The notes under the pieces were generated by a model. That model was given only the letters and a program-made list of their open reading frames with translations. It ran no database searches and had not been told where the DNA came from. A DNA stretch of 64,000 bases, taken from positions 4,390,010-4,454,009 of the forward strand of contig CM031878.1 of NCBI GenBank assembly GCA_018697195.1, written 5' to 3'. Below are positions 1-11,190 of this stretch, piece by piece. The first letter of the stretch is position 1; every line of letters starts with the position of its first letter. This stretch comes from Certhia americana (taxonomy: Eukaryota; Chordata; Aves; Passeriformes; Certhiidae). The position numbers were made by a program, and so were the translations under genes.

Positions 1-3000
1 TGTTGTTTATTTTAGTTCCTCTAACAATGAACTGTTATTCCTATTCCCATATCTTTGCCTGAGAGCCCCTCTGTTTCAAAGTTATAATAATTTGGAGGGA
101 GGGGGTTTAAATTCTCCATTGCAAGGGAGACTCCTGCCTTCCTTAGCAGACACCTGTCATTCAAACCATGACAATGGGAAATAAGAAAGACAAAATCAGT
201 AATGTTCTATAGAAAAGTCCAGCTTTGATATAAAAGGGACTCTTTTTACAAATATATAAAACAAGATTTTAAAAGATGAATTTTTTTTCAGTTACCTTTT
301 TTTCTCAGTGTTTATGGAGAGCATATAAACACAAGAATCTTCCTCAACATATTCTGAAAGGTGATATCCGTGCTAGATGTACTATGAATGCTACAAAATT
401 TCAAAAATGTTGAATATATGATCATTCAATTTCTATTATGCCAGTATATTGCCAATAAATTTACACATCATAGATTTGTTATCTGAAAAAAAAAAAAAAG
501 TAGCAGTTGGTGTTATTATCATCTTAACATTTTCTGGGATTTATAGCTGTACACAATAAATAACAAAAGGCCAAGAGGAAGAAAAGATAAGCTAATGCAG
601 AATTTCTTTAAACATCTCTTACTAAAAATAATATAATGAAAACAAACGGACATTTTGATTAAATGGATATCATTAATGCAGCATGTTATGATCTGAACCC
701 ATAGTTTAATTATCTAATTAGGAGCAAATGAAAATCATTAAGGTCTGTGGAATGAAATAATTCATTTTAGGGGAGAAACAGAAGAAAAAAAGCAGTACCC
801 TTAATTACAAACTGTCATCGGCATGTAGCACCTAGGAGTAAATCTTGCTGCAAGATGTCATGCCTAGCTATATTGTACAGCAGGTGGTGGATGAATCATA
901 CCAGCTTCATGAAGAATTGCCAAAGAAAGGAGTGTCATTAACGAGTAGACCTCCAGACTGGGAGTAAGGTCTTGTGAGTCCTATAAACATTTCTCTTTCT
1001 GACATTTGGCAAATCACACAGCATCAGTTTGCTTAACTGTAAAATAATCGTATGCTGTTTGGGATCTTGAAGACCTAAAGTAGATTTGATGGTCTGCTCC
1101 TGAAAGAAGTTGCTAGATGAGGGCAAGAAACTTCCCTAAATTCATGTCAAAGGTTATAAAAGCAAAGAATGAGACCCACGCACTATCACCCACGCAGGTA
1201 CCAGCATAATGCAGTCTGGGATAACATTACATGGATGTGTAAGACACCAAGAAGGTGCAGAGACAATATTCAGTTCAAATATAGTGTTGTTTGAGGCTTA
1301 CTGATTCTTTAAAATCTTTCAAGTGTGCCTAGAGAGTACCCTGAAAGAGGGCAGTTCGCTTATTAACTATGGAGCCATACACATTCTTTTTTTTCTTTCT
1401 GTAGAAATAGATGTGCTGGAGGAAGGTGAAGTGGCCATATGTTAAGGTATGATTGGACTAACTTATCCCCTAGGAATTGCTGCTGGCTTTTTCTGATTAT
1501 GTTTGCAAGAAGCAGGCAGGCATTGACACACATTTTCCCCATAAGTTCATTGATTAGGAAAGATGCCCAAACTTCATGGAGGCCCTAATGAGAAGGGCTG
1601 GGACATTAAATCAATGTGATTCTTTTCACTTTTAAAGGTCCTGAAAAACAAATATGTTTCTTTTATTGATGGTTTATTTTGAGGGTGCAAATAAAAACAG
1701 GCCAATTATAAAGTTCAGTAATGTGGAGAGAATGTTACTGTTCCTAAAGGCTTTGCAGCACAAGAAATGGGCCCAGATTTCAAACAGTGAGAGATCTCCT
1801 TTCCAGTTATGAATGTGACCTACATTTCTGAATCTTAGAATATCTGTATCGCCTACTATTTCCCATTATTCTGTACAAAAAGTTGGGATTTCGATGATGA
1901 AGTGCAAGACATAATGAAGAAACCTGTAGTACGAGGAAGTCTGACCTTATCTTTAAAAGCCTTAATCCCCCTTCAAAGAGGTATTTTGTGGGTATTCTCA
2001 GCTTTCTATTTGTTCCTCAAACAACAGCTTAAGCATTACAAGCAAACATACTATGCCAATGGCTGTAGAAGAATACAGGATAAACACAATATATTCTGCA
2101 GGGCTGTCAAATAATGTGCATGAGAAAAGAAAAAAAAATTAAAATTTGATTCTGAAGATGACAGGTCTAATGAATGAAGATAAGTAACTGGAGAATAACT
2201 TTTCTTAAATAACAGCTCAACAGGAGACCAGTGAAGTGAAAACAGCTGCTGGGACTATTAACACAGAAAATAGCTTGAAACAGCTACAGAGGCATATATT
2301 TGTTACTAGGAGAGGATTTCATATGTATGAAAAAGTCCATCCAGAGGACAGTTGTGGACAGATGTATTCAAGACAAAGCTGGATCTGCAGAGGGAATTAT
2401 AGAGCATGGTTGGTTTCAGAAACTGAGATTTAAATAGCTAAAGTTTGTTTGAATTGTCCATTATCTGGACTGAATAATGAGCCATGGCTTTGGGGGCAGG
2501 GAATTTGCTGCCTGAGTATCTGAAACCAGGTGTTGCTGGTTTTTTCTGTGGCTAGTACCATCTGTTCTGTGCCCAACAGAACACTTCAGCCCAAATCATT
2601 TATTTTATGGCTGTGGATGAAAAGGTGAGTGATGCCCTATGGAAGGCAATTGTAATATGGCACAAGGAAAGTACAGAGCATGACTGCAGAAGAATAATCA
2701 GACAGATCTGAAGTGAGGAGACCTATTACAAAAACACCATATTATATTGCCCACTTTCTTTCTTTCTGTGCCACCCCTGCATTTGACTGGACCCTGCACT
2801 GTCAACATGCTACTGAGTTCTGTTAGTTGACTAGAGACCTGGGAAATACAAATCGGAGAAGGTGGTGCCAGGTGTTTTCAGATGTTTGTGGGCTGCTGCT
2901 GATTCATCTTCAGGATATACCACCTGCCTGTGACAGTGGTTTGGAGCATAGTTGCATGAGTAAAGTAGAGTGTACAGCACAGGGAGAGAGTGGTTTTTAT

Positions 3001-3161
3001 TTTTTCATCTACTCCTTAATAGCCTCATTGCTAGTATTCTCTATCACTCGCAACATGGAACAAGAAGAAGTAATTTCTACACACTGAACACCTTTGCTTA
3101 TATCCCATTCATATACATAAACAATTTCCCTGGATTTCTTGTGAGGTTTTGGGGGTTTTTT

Positions 3162-3163
<2 letters not shown>
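1..3163. other. Unique AT-rich DNA, no gene seen
   Basis: No interspersed repeat, RNA gene or exon is recognised here. The open frames are short (under about 115 codons), overlap on different frames and show no domain. A short poly-A lies near 487-499. A stretch around 655-780 is rich in homeodomain-type TAATTA and ATTA words and could be a conserved noncoding element, but this cannot be shown without alignment. Confidence 0.6.

Positions 3164-3195
<32 letters not shown>
3164..3195. repeat. Poly-T homopolymer (32 nt)
   Basis: An uninterrupted run of T follows a short T/G-rich lead-in. No target-site duplication or retroposed body is visible beside it, so it reads as a simple repeat and not the tail of a retrocopy. 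Its length in the assembly may be unreliable. Confidence 0.9.
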
Positions 3196-4970
3196 CATTA
3201 GGCACAGAAGCACTGACTGCAGCTTTATGCACTGCAGTTTACAACTGTATCCAGCTGGAATGTTGTACACCTGGCCCAGCATATAACATTCTACCTTTCC
3301 ACTGCTGACAACGTCATTTTCTTATCCTCAATCAGGTTATCTACTCTACCTTCTCATCAAACAAAACCTGTTAAAAAAATTGAAACAAAGGGAGTCACTA
3401 TAAGCAACTAAAAGGCCAGAAATATACATGGTTATATAATAGAACAATACCATTTTTGTAATTTAAAAAATTTCCATGATTAGAAATGATTTAATAAAAC
3501 AGACAAACAAGCCTTCTTGTATCAGAGCTAAATACATTGCATTTATTTTACAGGTGGTGTGGAATTGACTAGCCAGATGAGGAAGCAGAGGAATCTGGAG
3601 ATATGAAGGTAGAAGTACTGAATTTCAAAGGGTTTGTTTTTTTTTTCCTAGGCACTTCCTAGAGTTATCATATTTTCGGGCCTCCAGATTTGCAAAAGGG
3701 ACTTTGAAAGTGTGAGTCTGCAGGGATCACAACAGTATGAATTTAAACCGACCTAAATAAGACTATAGCTGTCATTGTTTCTATCTACTCTGTTTTCAGT
3801 GAGAGTTTGCAAGTCTAGAAAAACTTTCAGGATCCAGTTTTCCTCATGCATAAAAAGAAGTTTAGGCTGAAAAATTTTGGGGTTACTCTCTTCCAGGACT
3901 TGAGGAGTCTCACAGTCCTGATTCCATAGCAAGGACATCGTGAATTTCAAGAAATGTGACTTCACTATTACTGATCACACAAATGTATGTGGGAGTAAGC
4001 TATTGTGGTTTCAAGACTGTCTTTAACACACAGAAATAGGAGGCTTTAGCCACTGAGATTTTCAGGGTAAAAATCTAGAAGAAATTAACATCTTGCCTCT
4101 AGGGAAGAAGCCATTGACCACTGGCCATTTAGGCCTTGAGTTCTTCAGGAGCCACCCACTTATCACAAATCAGCTAAAGTCCACAATACTAAAATTCACA
4201 GTATCTTGTGTTCTTTACCATTCACTATGATTGTATTTCTTCATTTCCCAGAAGATTTAGTACCAAAGTTATATTTAATAGTGTTAGTACTTTCCACTTT
4301 GGACCACTACTGGACACAAAGCAAATAAATATTTTTCCCTTTAAATGAAGAAACAAAACCCCTGTAATGGTAAGTATATTTCAGTTTAAAAGTCTTTTTG
4401 AAGATTTTCAGTCATAATTTATAGATACAGATTTTTTTTTTTATTCCGGGCAAGTCCTGGGAATCTTTAAACTAATGTCTTAGTAATCAGGGTGAAGCAG
4501 AGCATACTTGTGTAATCTCTTTCTTTCCTTTACATTCTTCTCCACATACATGTAACTACTCATTAGTTACACTCTATGCCCCATATCTTGAATTCTGTTA
4601 ATTAAGTATTTTTATTTCTTATGTAATTTTCTTTTTGAGGTATTTATATTATTACTGTTGTTTTTGTTGTTGAAAATATTCTGATTAGAGTCTGCCTAAA
4701 ACATAGAGGAACTTATCCTTGACTAAATTTTAAATTTGGAACACAAAACTTTCAATGTTAAAGTTTTGGGTGTTGAAAAAATTTGCAAGTCTTCTAAGTG
4801 TGGAGCCAAAATGGGGAGAACATTTCAGACAAAGAAACAAGACACTGTACATACACTATATTAACTGACTAACTAACTGTGTTTTATGTTTTTGGGGAAA
4901 GATCAAGAAACAGTCAGCTGATTCTGCAACTGAAAAAATACTCTGTATAACAGAGATGGCAATGGAAATC
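3196..4970. other. Unique AT-rich DNA, no gene seen
   Basis: No repeat family or gene is recognised. The minus-strand open frame at 3753-3965 (70 codons) has no recognisable domain and is treated as chance. Confidence 0.55.
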
Positions 4971-5056
4971 TTTTTTTGTTTGTTTGTTTGTTTTTGTTTG
5001 TTTGTTTTTTTTTTTTTTGTTGGTTGGTTTTGTTTGTTTGTTTGTTTGTTTGTTTT
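4971..5056. repeat. (TTTG)n / T-rich simple repeat
   Basis: The segment is almost only T and G, built from TTTG units with two TTGG variants and a T-run in the middle. It belongs to the set of strand-asymmetric G/T (or C/A) tracts that recur through this window. Confidence 0.9.
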
Positions 5057-6835
5057 AAGATAAAAGAGAAAGAAAATGGTGCCTTATTGAGGTTTAAGAA
5101 TGTCCATCCCTAAAGATTTTTAAAAACAAGTTCAATAATCATCACTTAAATTTCTCTGGACATGTGATTTGAGTTTGGACCTGAAAGTGCTATAGGTAAA
5201 TCCTGGATTTTGTTTCCAATGCTGAATCTCCATAGATCTATCTTAATGAGACATGAAGAGGACACCTTGACTATTCTGAATTTGTTGGACTATCTATGGT
5301 TCTCTTTACTGCCAGCTTCTTGAACACCTTGTATGACATATTATGCTCTGGGATCCAGTGCATTTTGAAAGTTATGTTTATTCTGTTAGGCTGTTTAGAG
5401 TGAAAGGAAATAAGAAAGTATAAACTCAGCAAACTTTCAACAGAGCCTGCTTACACAAAAAGCACATACAAAACACATCATCTTTTGAAAAACACTACGC
5501 CTTGAATTGTTGAATCACTCTACATTTTAATGTGCAAATTCGTTCCCTGGATTTTTGTTGAAAGGATCAGACCATTTGGCATTTTGTCTGAGACATAAAT
5601 GCATTAGGAAGATGCAGTATAATTTATTAAAATGTAAAAAGGGAACAAAGAATAGGATTAATTTTTTTTTTTTTTCTTTTTATTTTTTTGTTAATTCCAG
5701 GGGCACCACTAGGGCATTTAATATGGGTTAAACCAGATTCAAAGAGCTTTTCATTAGACATTTAACATAAATGACTAAGAGCTTAATCAGCACATACCAT
5801 TTAAATGCACTGAATGGAGGAATTGGACTGTACATAGCATTATAATTTATAGAGTTTTGTTTTTGATTACATAAGGGAAATACATTTTTTATGCCTTAAA
5901 AGCATTCTTTTGTGATGTCAAAAAAAAATGTATAGTATTATTGTTCAGAAAATGGTGTTTCAATTTGGTAGTGAAGTCTAAAGTCACCCAAGTGGAAAAG
6001 ATAACTAGAAAATTCCTCAAAGTCCTGTAGTTTGTGGGTTTTTCTCTTCAACGCGTCCTTTTCTTCTGGGCTTGATAATGAACATTGCTTCTGCTTTCCA
6101 CACTATGTTGCTTGTACATTCTTTTTAATGGCTTTTAAAAAATTGACTTGTGAATACTTCTGGAATGCAGTTTAAACAGAATTAGTGAGAGCATCACTAT
6201 GCTGGGCTTGCAGCATGGAAGCAGAGTGATCCTGAAAACGTGTTTTGCTTCCTTTTTTCAATCATTTAGTGATAGTATAAAAGTAATTCAGTCCCCACTT
6301 AAACAATACCTGGGGTAACTCTGTGTGTATCATCTGTTCCATCAGAGATGATTATAGGAAATTAAAGTGCTGCAGAGGCAAAAGTGGCTCCCATTTTCAG
6401 GAACTTTATCAAAATGTTAAGGAAGGATAATATTCTAAAACGCTTACTTCTTAGCTTCTGTTTGCCTTCAGCAATACTGTCTATTACAATCGCTCTTCAA
6501 ATTGCACTTGCTTTCTTTTCTAACAAAAGGCATTGTTTTTTTCCCTCTCTTCTCTTATATCTTTGCAGGAGACAATAGAGTATCTCTTCTTATCCAGAAA
6601 CACTGAGAGTTCTTATCAGCAGAAAGGTAAGAAAAAGGAAATATCTCAGCAATGGAGATTTTTTTCTTTTTGTACTGTGTTTTATTTTTTTTTTTTTTTT
6701 TTGGTAGGTCAGCAAAAAGAAAAAAAGAAGTTCCATTTTCTGAGATGCTATCCTTTATTGTTAGAAGGAGAGCTGGAAATCAAGATAAAGTTCTTATTCT
6801 CTGAGAACGCAGTCACCCTAAAATGCATACCTTCA
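5057..6835. other. Unique AT-rich DNA, no gene seen
   Basis: The stretch contains several short T-runs, for example around 5661-5690 and 6686-6702. No gene or interspersed repeat is recognised. The long plus-strand frame that begins at 6533 owes its length to poly-T encoding phenylalanine and is not a gene. Confidence 0.55.
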
Positions 6836-6867
6836 TCTCACTCTTGCTGTTTCTTCTTTCCCTCTCC

Positions 6868-6912
<45 letters not shown>

Positions 6913-6947
6913 TTTTTATTTCTTTCCCTGTCTCTTCGTCTTCATCT

Positions 6948-6976
<29 letters not shown>
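6836..6976. repeat. Polypyrimidine tract with two long T-runs
   Basis: About 140 nt are nearly all C and T on the plus strand, including T-runs at 6878-6911 (34 nt) and 6953-6976 (24 nt). The pieces between them are TTC/CTTT rich with only a few purines. The complementary strand is a polypurine tract. Such tracts can adopt triplex structures and are often miscounted in assemblies. Confidence 0.9.
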
Positions 6977-6978
<2 letters not shown>

Positions 6979-7210
6979 CATAATTATCTAACTTTAATAT
7001 AAATTTTCTTATAATAGATTTGTTCCCTCCTGACCGGTCCTACTTACAGTACTGGGAAAAAAAACAGGAGTAAAACCACATTTTAAGAAAAGAAACATGT
7101 ATTTATGCATAAACATGCGCAAACAAATGTACATATATAGAGAGAGCTATGGATCTGTATAGCTACATCTATGGTTCAAATGCATACACTTAAATATGCA
7201 TACATATGTT

Positions 7211-7212
<2 letters not shown>

Positions 7213-7259
<47 letters not shown>
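7213..7259. repeat. (TA)n microsatellite
   Basis: About 23 uninterrupted TA units are followed after a few bases by a T-run at 7268-7278. TA repeats of this length are hypervariable and can extrude cruciforms. Open frames crossing it encode isoleucine/tyrosine alternation and are not genes. Confidence 0.95.
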
Positions 7260-7263
<4 letters not shown>

Positions 7264-7279
7264 GCATTTTTTTTTTTAT

Positions 7280-8083
7280 ATATGCAAGGATATAAAGAAT
7301 CCTTAGAAGCTGGAATTGAGCTCTCACTATGGAGGTTAGTTGTGTTAATGCTCCCAATGTCATCCATTTGCCTTCATTTAAGTCAGTAATGAATTTAGTG
7401 ACATTTACTTGGTGTGGCTCCTTCTTTTTTTCTTTCATTTCTTTCATTTTTCATTCATCTTTCTCTCTCAGAGATGCAGCAGTCCAGGACATTATTTTGG
7501 TAGTATTTTATTTTCATCTGATGAAATATTTACCCAAATTGAGATGGGATGGGGGAGAGGACGGTGTACAAAAATCAGTCAGTTTGACTTGGACTCCAAA
7601 CATGTAAAATCAGTACAGGTCCTTACATCCTGACAGAGTTTGTTCCATTCCCTCAATTTTCTCACTAGGCAATCTTTATCTTTTTAACAAGCTCCACAGT
7701 GAACTGTATCTGGCTTACTCCTCTCTAAGTATGGCACAGTGCTGAGAAGGAAAGCTGTGTACATTTTCCCCATCCCCAGTAAACATTCCTGTTCCTTCTT
7801 TGCATCAGGTTTTGGAATATCAAGAGAGATGAGTCAGGTCAGCATGCCCAAGCAGAATTTGTGTGTCAGACCAAGATTATGCTCCCCTGCTAAACAATGT
7901 TTAAAAATTAATTCAATATTTGAACTAAATAAGCACTAAGGCAAAAAATAATTTAAGAGTAATATTCTTTGAGCCTTTTTTACACATTCATCCCAAAGCA
8001 CTGCTCTTTAGAGTTGCAACTTTTCATCCATTGTTCCTAAGGGATGTTTTCTAACCCTCAGCATTAGCTAGAGCAAAGGAATC
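7280..8083. other. Unique DNA, no gene seen
   Basis: No gene, RNA or repeat family is recognised between the TA microsatellite and the CR1 fragment. Overlapping short frames are treated as chance. Confidence 0.5.
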
Positions 8084-8203
8084 AAGGCCAGGCTGGATGT
8101 GGGTCTGAGCAACCTGGTCTAGTGCCAGGTGTCCCTGTCCATGGCAGGGGATTAGAAACAGATGATCTTTAAGGATCCTTTGAACCCAAAACATTCTGTG
8201 ACT
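8084..8203 (+). mobile_element. CR1 LINE 3'-end fragment
   Basis: The sequence matches the remembered 3' terminal part of the avian CR1 retrotransposon. It has the GGCTGGATG start, an 'acctggtctagtg' block, a 'ccatggcaggg' block, a 'gatgatctttaagg' block, and a terminal ATTCTGTGACTC related to the ATTCTRTG tail repeats. It is severely 5'-truncated, as most avian CR1 copies are, and carries no coding sequence. Divergence suggests an old insertion. Confidence 0.9.
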
Positions 8204-8365
8204 CGACTAACACCACCTGTTGTCTTTATAGCCAACACAGAGTGACTGAATCATCCTCACCAAACTTACCAGGATAAGGTTTAAATCTGTTCACAAAATC
8301 ACCACTGTCACTCGACTGGGAAAAAAAAAAAAATAAGGAGGCAGAGGGACAGGGGAAATGTGGGG

Positions 8366-8448
8366 AAAACAAACAAACAACCCAACCCAAACAAAACAAA
8401 ACAAAACAAAACAACTAACAAACAAAACAAAACAAAACAAAAAAAACC
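8366..8448. repeat. (CAAAA)n / (CAAA)n A/C-only tract
   Basis: The tract holds only A and C on the plus strand apart from one T. It starts with CAAA units and CCCAA variants, continues as CAAAA units, and ends with an A-run followed by CCC. It lies between a CR1 end and the LTR relic to its right. Confidence 0.9.
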
Positions 8449-8769
8449 CGTGGCTTTAAATATCAAAGTAGAAATGTTCGCTTACAGCATAAAGATACTC
8501 TTATCTGCACCCTTCCTGCAGTCAGTAGGTAGGGGCTGACTACAAAAAACAAGTCCTGTGAATCTGATGGCCTACAGAAGTGTCTAGTTTCTCCAGTGAC
8601 AATATCTGAGAGCTTTAGCAACTTATCTGGTTTATCTGAATCACATCTAAATGAAAAACACTCCACTTGAAAGGGACATCAGAAGAATTGTGATTATTTT
8701 AGTTGTGAATATTTAGAAAAGATATTTTAAAATGTATTTAAAAGCCACCTGTGTCATTGGTAAGTATGA

Positions 8770-9215
8770 TTGTATTGGCCTGTGGAAGTCTTCCAGCTGG
8801 AGCAGGTGGATTTTCCTAAAATAGGCAGTACCCTGTGAGAAGGATCCATTCTGGACTGAAGAACAAAAGTGACAAATTGTAGATCATGGATCATAACCAT
8901 CCCCAACAAGCTACACAGGAGTAAAGTTGAGCCTGGAAAAAGTAGTGGAGAATGGCTTGGTTTTGTTTGGTTTTGGAGGGTTTTTAAAATTATTTTCTCT
9001 CTATTTAAATCCATTTGAAATGACAGTAGATTAATTTTCACCTAAGTGGTTTGTTTTGCCTGTAATGGTAATTGTCAAGTGATCTCCCTGTCTTTTTCTT
9101 GACCCATTTTGTCATCCCATTTTACTGCTCTGTCCCACTGAATGAAGGAGCAGCTGGATGGGCTATTGGCAGCTGACCAAGACCAGCTCACTACAGTGAC
9201 ATCCAGGGGTTTGTC
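8770..9215 (+). mobile_element. Old avian ERV LTR relic, 5' part missing
   Basis: The stretch resembles, in the same order, the 3' two thirds of the avian LTR family seen better preserved at 26994-28112. It shows a 'ctggagcaggtgga' block, an 'aagttgagcctgg' block near 8925, a region around 9010-9040 that aligns with the 'ttaattttc' segment, then 'gtttgttttgcctgtaatgg' and 'gtgatctccctgtc' near 9049-9090. The last 100 bases match weakly. It is diverged, has no internal retroviral sequence, and is probably a solo-LTR remnant. The family assignment is by remembered consensus, and the left boundary is uncertain by tens of bases. Confidence 0.65.
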
Positions 9216-11124
9216 CATCACCTACTGAAATGTATCACACTGCTGAAGATTAGATGACAAGCTCCATGCACTTAACATTGAGTCCCTCTTGTTTGTTTCA
9301 ATGAATTTGCTAAAGGATTCTGAGCTGGTGTTCCCTTCAGGGACATTTGAAGTTGTGAGATCCTTCTGACACCAGTCCCACAAATTGAGATTTTTAGCAA
9401 AAAATCAATTGCATGAAAATGTCTTTCCAAATTTAGCCTTCATAAGGTCCTTTAATAACATTAAAGAATGTTATGTTGCTGAAACAATAGAAGATTTTTA
9501 AAGAATAAGAATTATTTAAATATTTTTGGTTTGTACTTAAACCTATAAAAATTTATGTTTTCAACTCAGCAGGAAACTGATAACTGTGAAAACCATCCAG
9601 CTTGTGGTGGATTATGATGCTATTCATCACTGTTTGCTATAATTTTGGAGGATGAGTGTTCTTTTTACTTTGGTTGGATTTTTAATGGGTACATACCATG
9701 TGTGTGCACGTGCATTTTTGCCTTTGCTTGACTCATAGTTGATTTTTACACTTGTCTTGATAAATTATCAAGGGAACTCTTTCAAAATGTCCTCTTTGTT
9801 TCTCCTAAGCACAGCATTAGCAAGGGGTTTTGTCATTAACTTCACTTTTATGCATTAAAAGAGGGAGGGGGAAGAGACTACATTTTGTGATTTCAAAATG
9901 ATTTTTCCCTTTTCTGCATATTTTTTTCTTGCTCATCACTTAGATTTTTTTTTTTTCAGTCCCATGTTGCTATTTTGTCAGTGATGACAATATGGAAATC
10001 TATACATATTGGTATTCCAATAGAGATTTGCCTAGCCAAACAGAAGCAAAAAATTACGTGAATACAAATGTATTAACTGCAAAGATAAATCACAACCTGC
10101 AGGCAACTTGAATAAGCTGGGGAAAGAGAGGAAAAGATGTGGGGTGGGGAGTACTGCTTGAAACCAGCTGGAGTCAGAGGGTGGAACATCACACAAAGAA
10201 ATCAGGAAACATTTATAAGCATAACTTTCTAGTATCACACAAGCAGAAAATATTGAGTGATTGAAAAGCAAGCAGGCCCAAAACCACACTGCATTGGAGA
10301 AGTTTTATCATCTTTGGAAATCATCTGTGCTCATTGTCAGGCTTTTTACAACTCTACCTTGGTTTGGGGGTCTTTTTCTTTCTTCTACTCCATCTTCTAC
10401 TTTTTCTTTTTATAAAGAAAAAAAAAAAGTTTAAAAAATATGAACTTAGGAAAAGCCAATTTCATGTGCTGTTAATTTAATTCCCAACATAAAACCTTAC
10501 TTCTTCTGATGGAAAATGAAATTACCCTTTCTACATCCGTTTTATCTGTCAATTAAATTCTTTCTTTTTTTCTTCCTTTCCTCCCCTCAAAGAAAAAAGA
10601 ACATGCACATTATTGGTTATATTTTCTGTGCTTGCAACAAAATGAAAATGGGAAGAGGTGGCATTAACTACAGTAAGTACACAAAACCTGCTTGATTATC
10701 ATGTAAAGATGCTGGAATGACAACCCCAGAGACTTTGAATCTCCTTTGTGAGGTTGTAGATGTCTAGGCTAATTTTCATTTTCCATTTGTCCTGGTATTG
10801 CATGGCAAAGCAGTTTTAATAATGGGACTCTTCACAGTTTTAACTATTAACCTTTCTATTTCGTGGTATCTTAAAGAAATGGCTTTTGGAAGCAGCTTTC
10901 TCTGCCTGAATCCCTATGTGAATAAAGATAGGAAAATGAAATGCATCTTTTGGGCAGAAAGAGGGGATGTTCACTGTGATCCATTCTGTATTATTAATTT
11001 CAGGATGCTATTTGTCCCTTCTTTATGTTGTCATTATTTGACAGTTATGAAAAAATCATTTACTTTGTCCTGGCTTGGTTATTACTTGTATTACCTTAAA
11101 GCTGACTGGAAAATAGTATTTTGG
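9216..11124. other. Unique AT-rich DNA, no gene seen
   Basis: No interspersed repeat or gene is recognised. The plus-strand open frame 10798-11328 (176 codons) begins here and ends in the CAAAA tract that follows. Its carboxyl half is Lys/Asn/Thr/Gln low-complexity coding from that tract, and its amino half shows no recognisable domain, so it is not called as a gene. Confidence 0.5.
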
Positions 11125-11125
11125 A

Positions 11126-11156
<31 letters not shown>

Positions 11157-11190
11157 CAAAAACAAACAAACAAAAACAAACAAAAAAACC
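11125..11190. repeat. (CAAAA)n A/C tract
   Basis: The tract has six CAAAA-type units, then CAAA units, and ends in an A-run followed by CCC. This is the same terminal pattern as at 8366-8448. Confidence 0.9.

Noticed and set aside
2580..2624. Possible 45-nt micro-exon between CAACAG and GTGAGT with an open frame
   Set aside because: The acceptor has only a weak pyrimidine tract and no partner exon is seen; AG/GT pairs of this quality occur often by chance in tens of kilobases.
6533..6991. Plus-strand open frame of 152 codons
   Set aside because: Dominated by phenylalanine from poly-T; open only because T-runs contain no stop codon.
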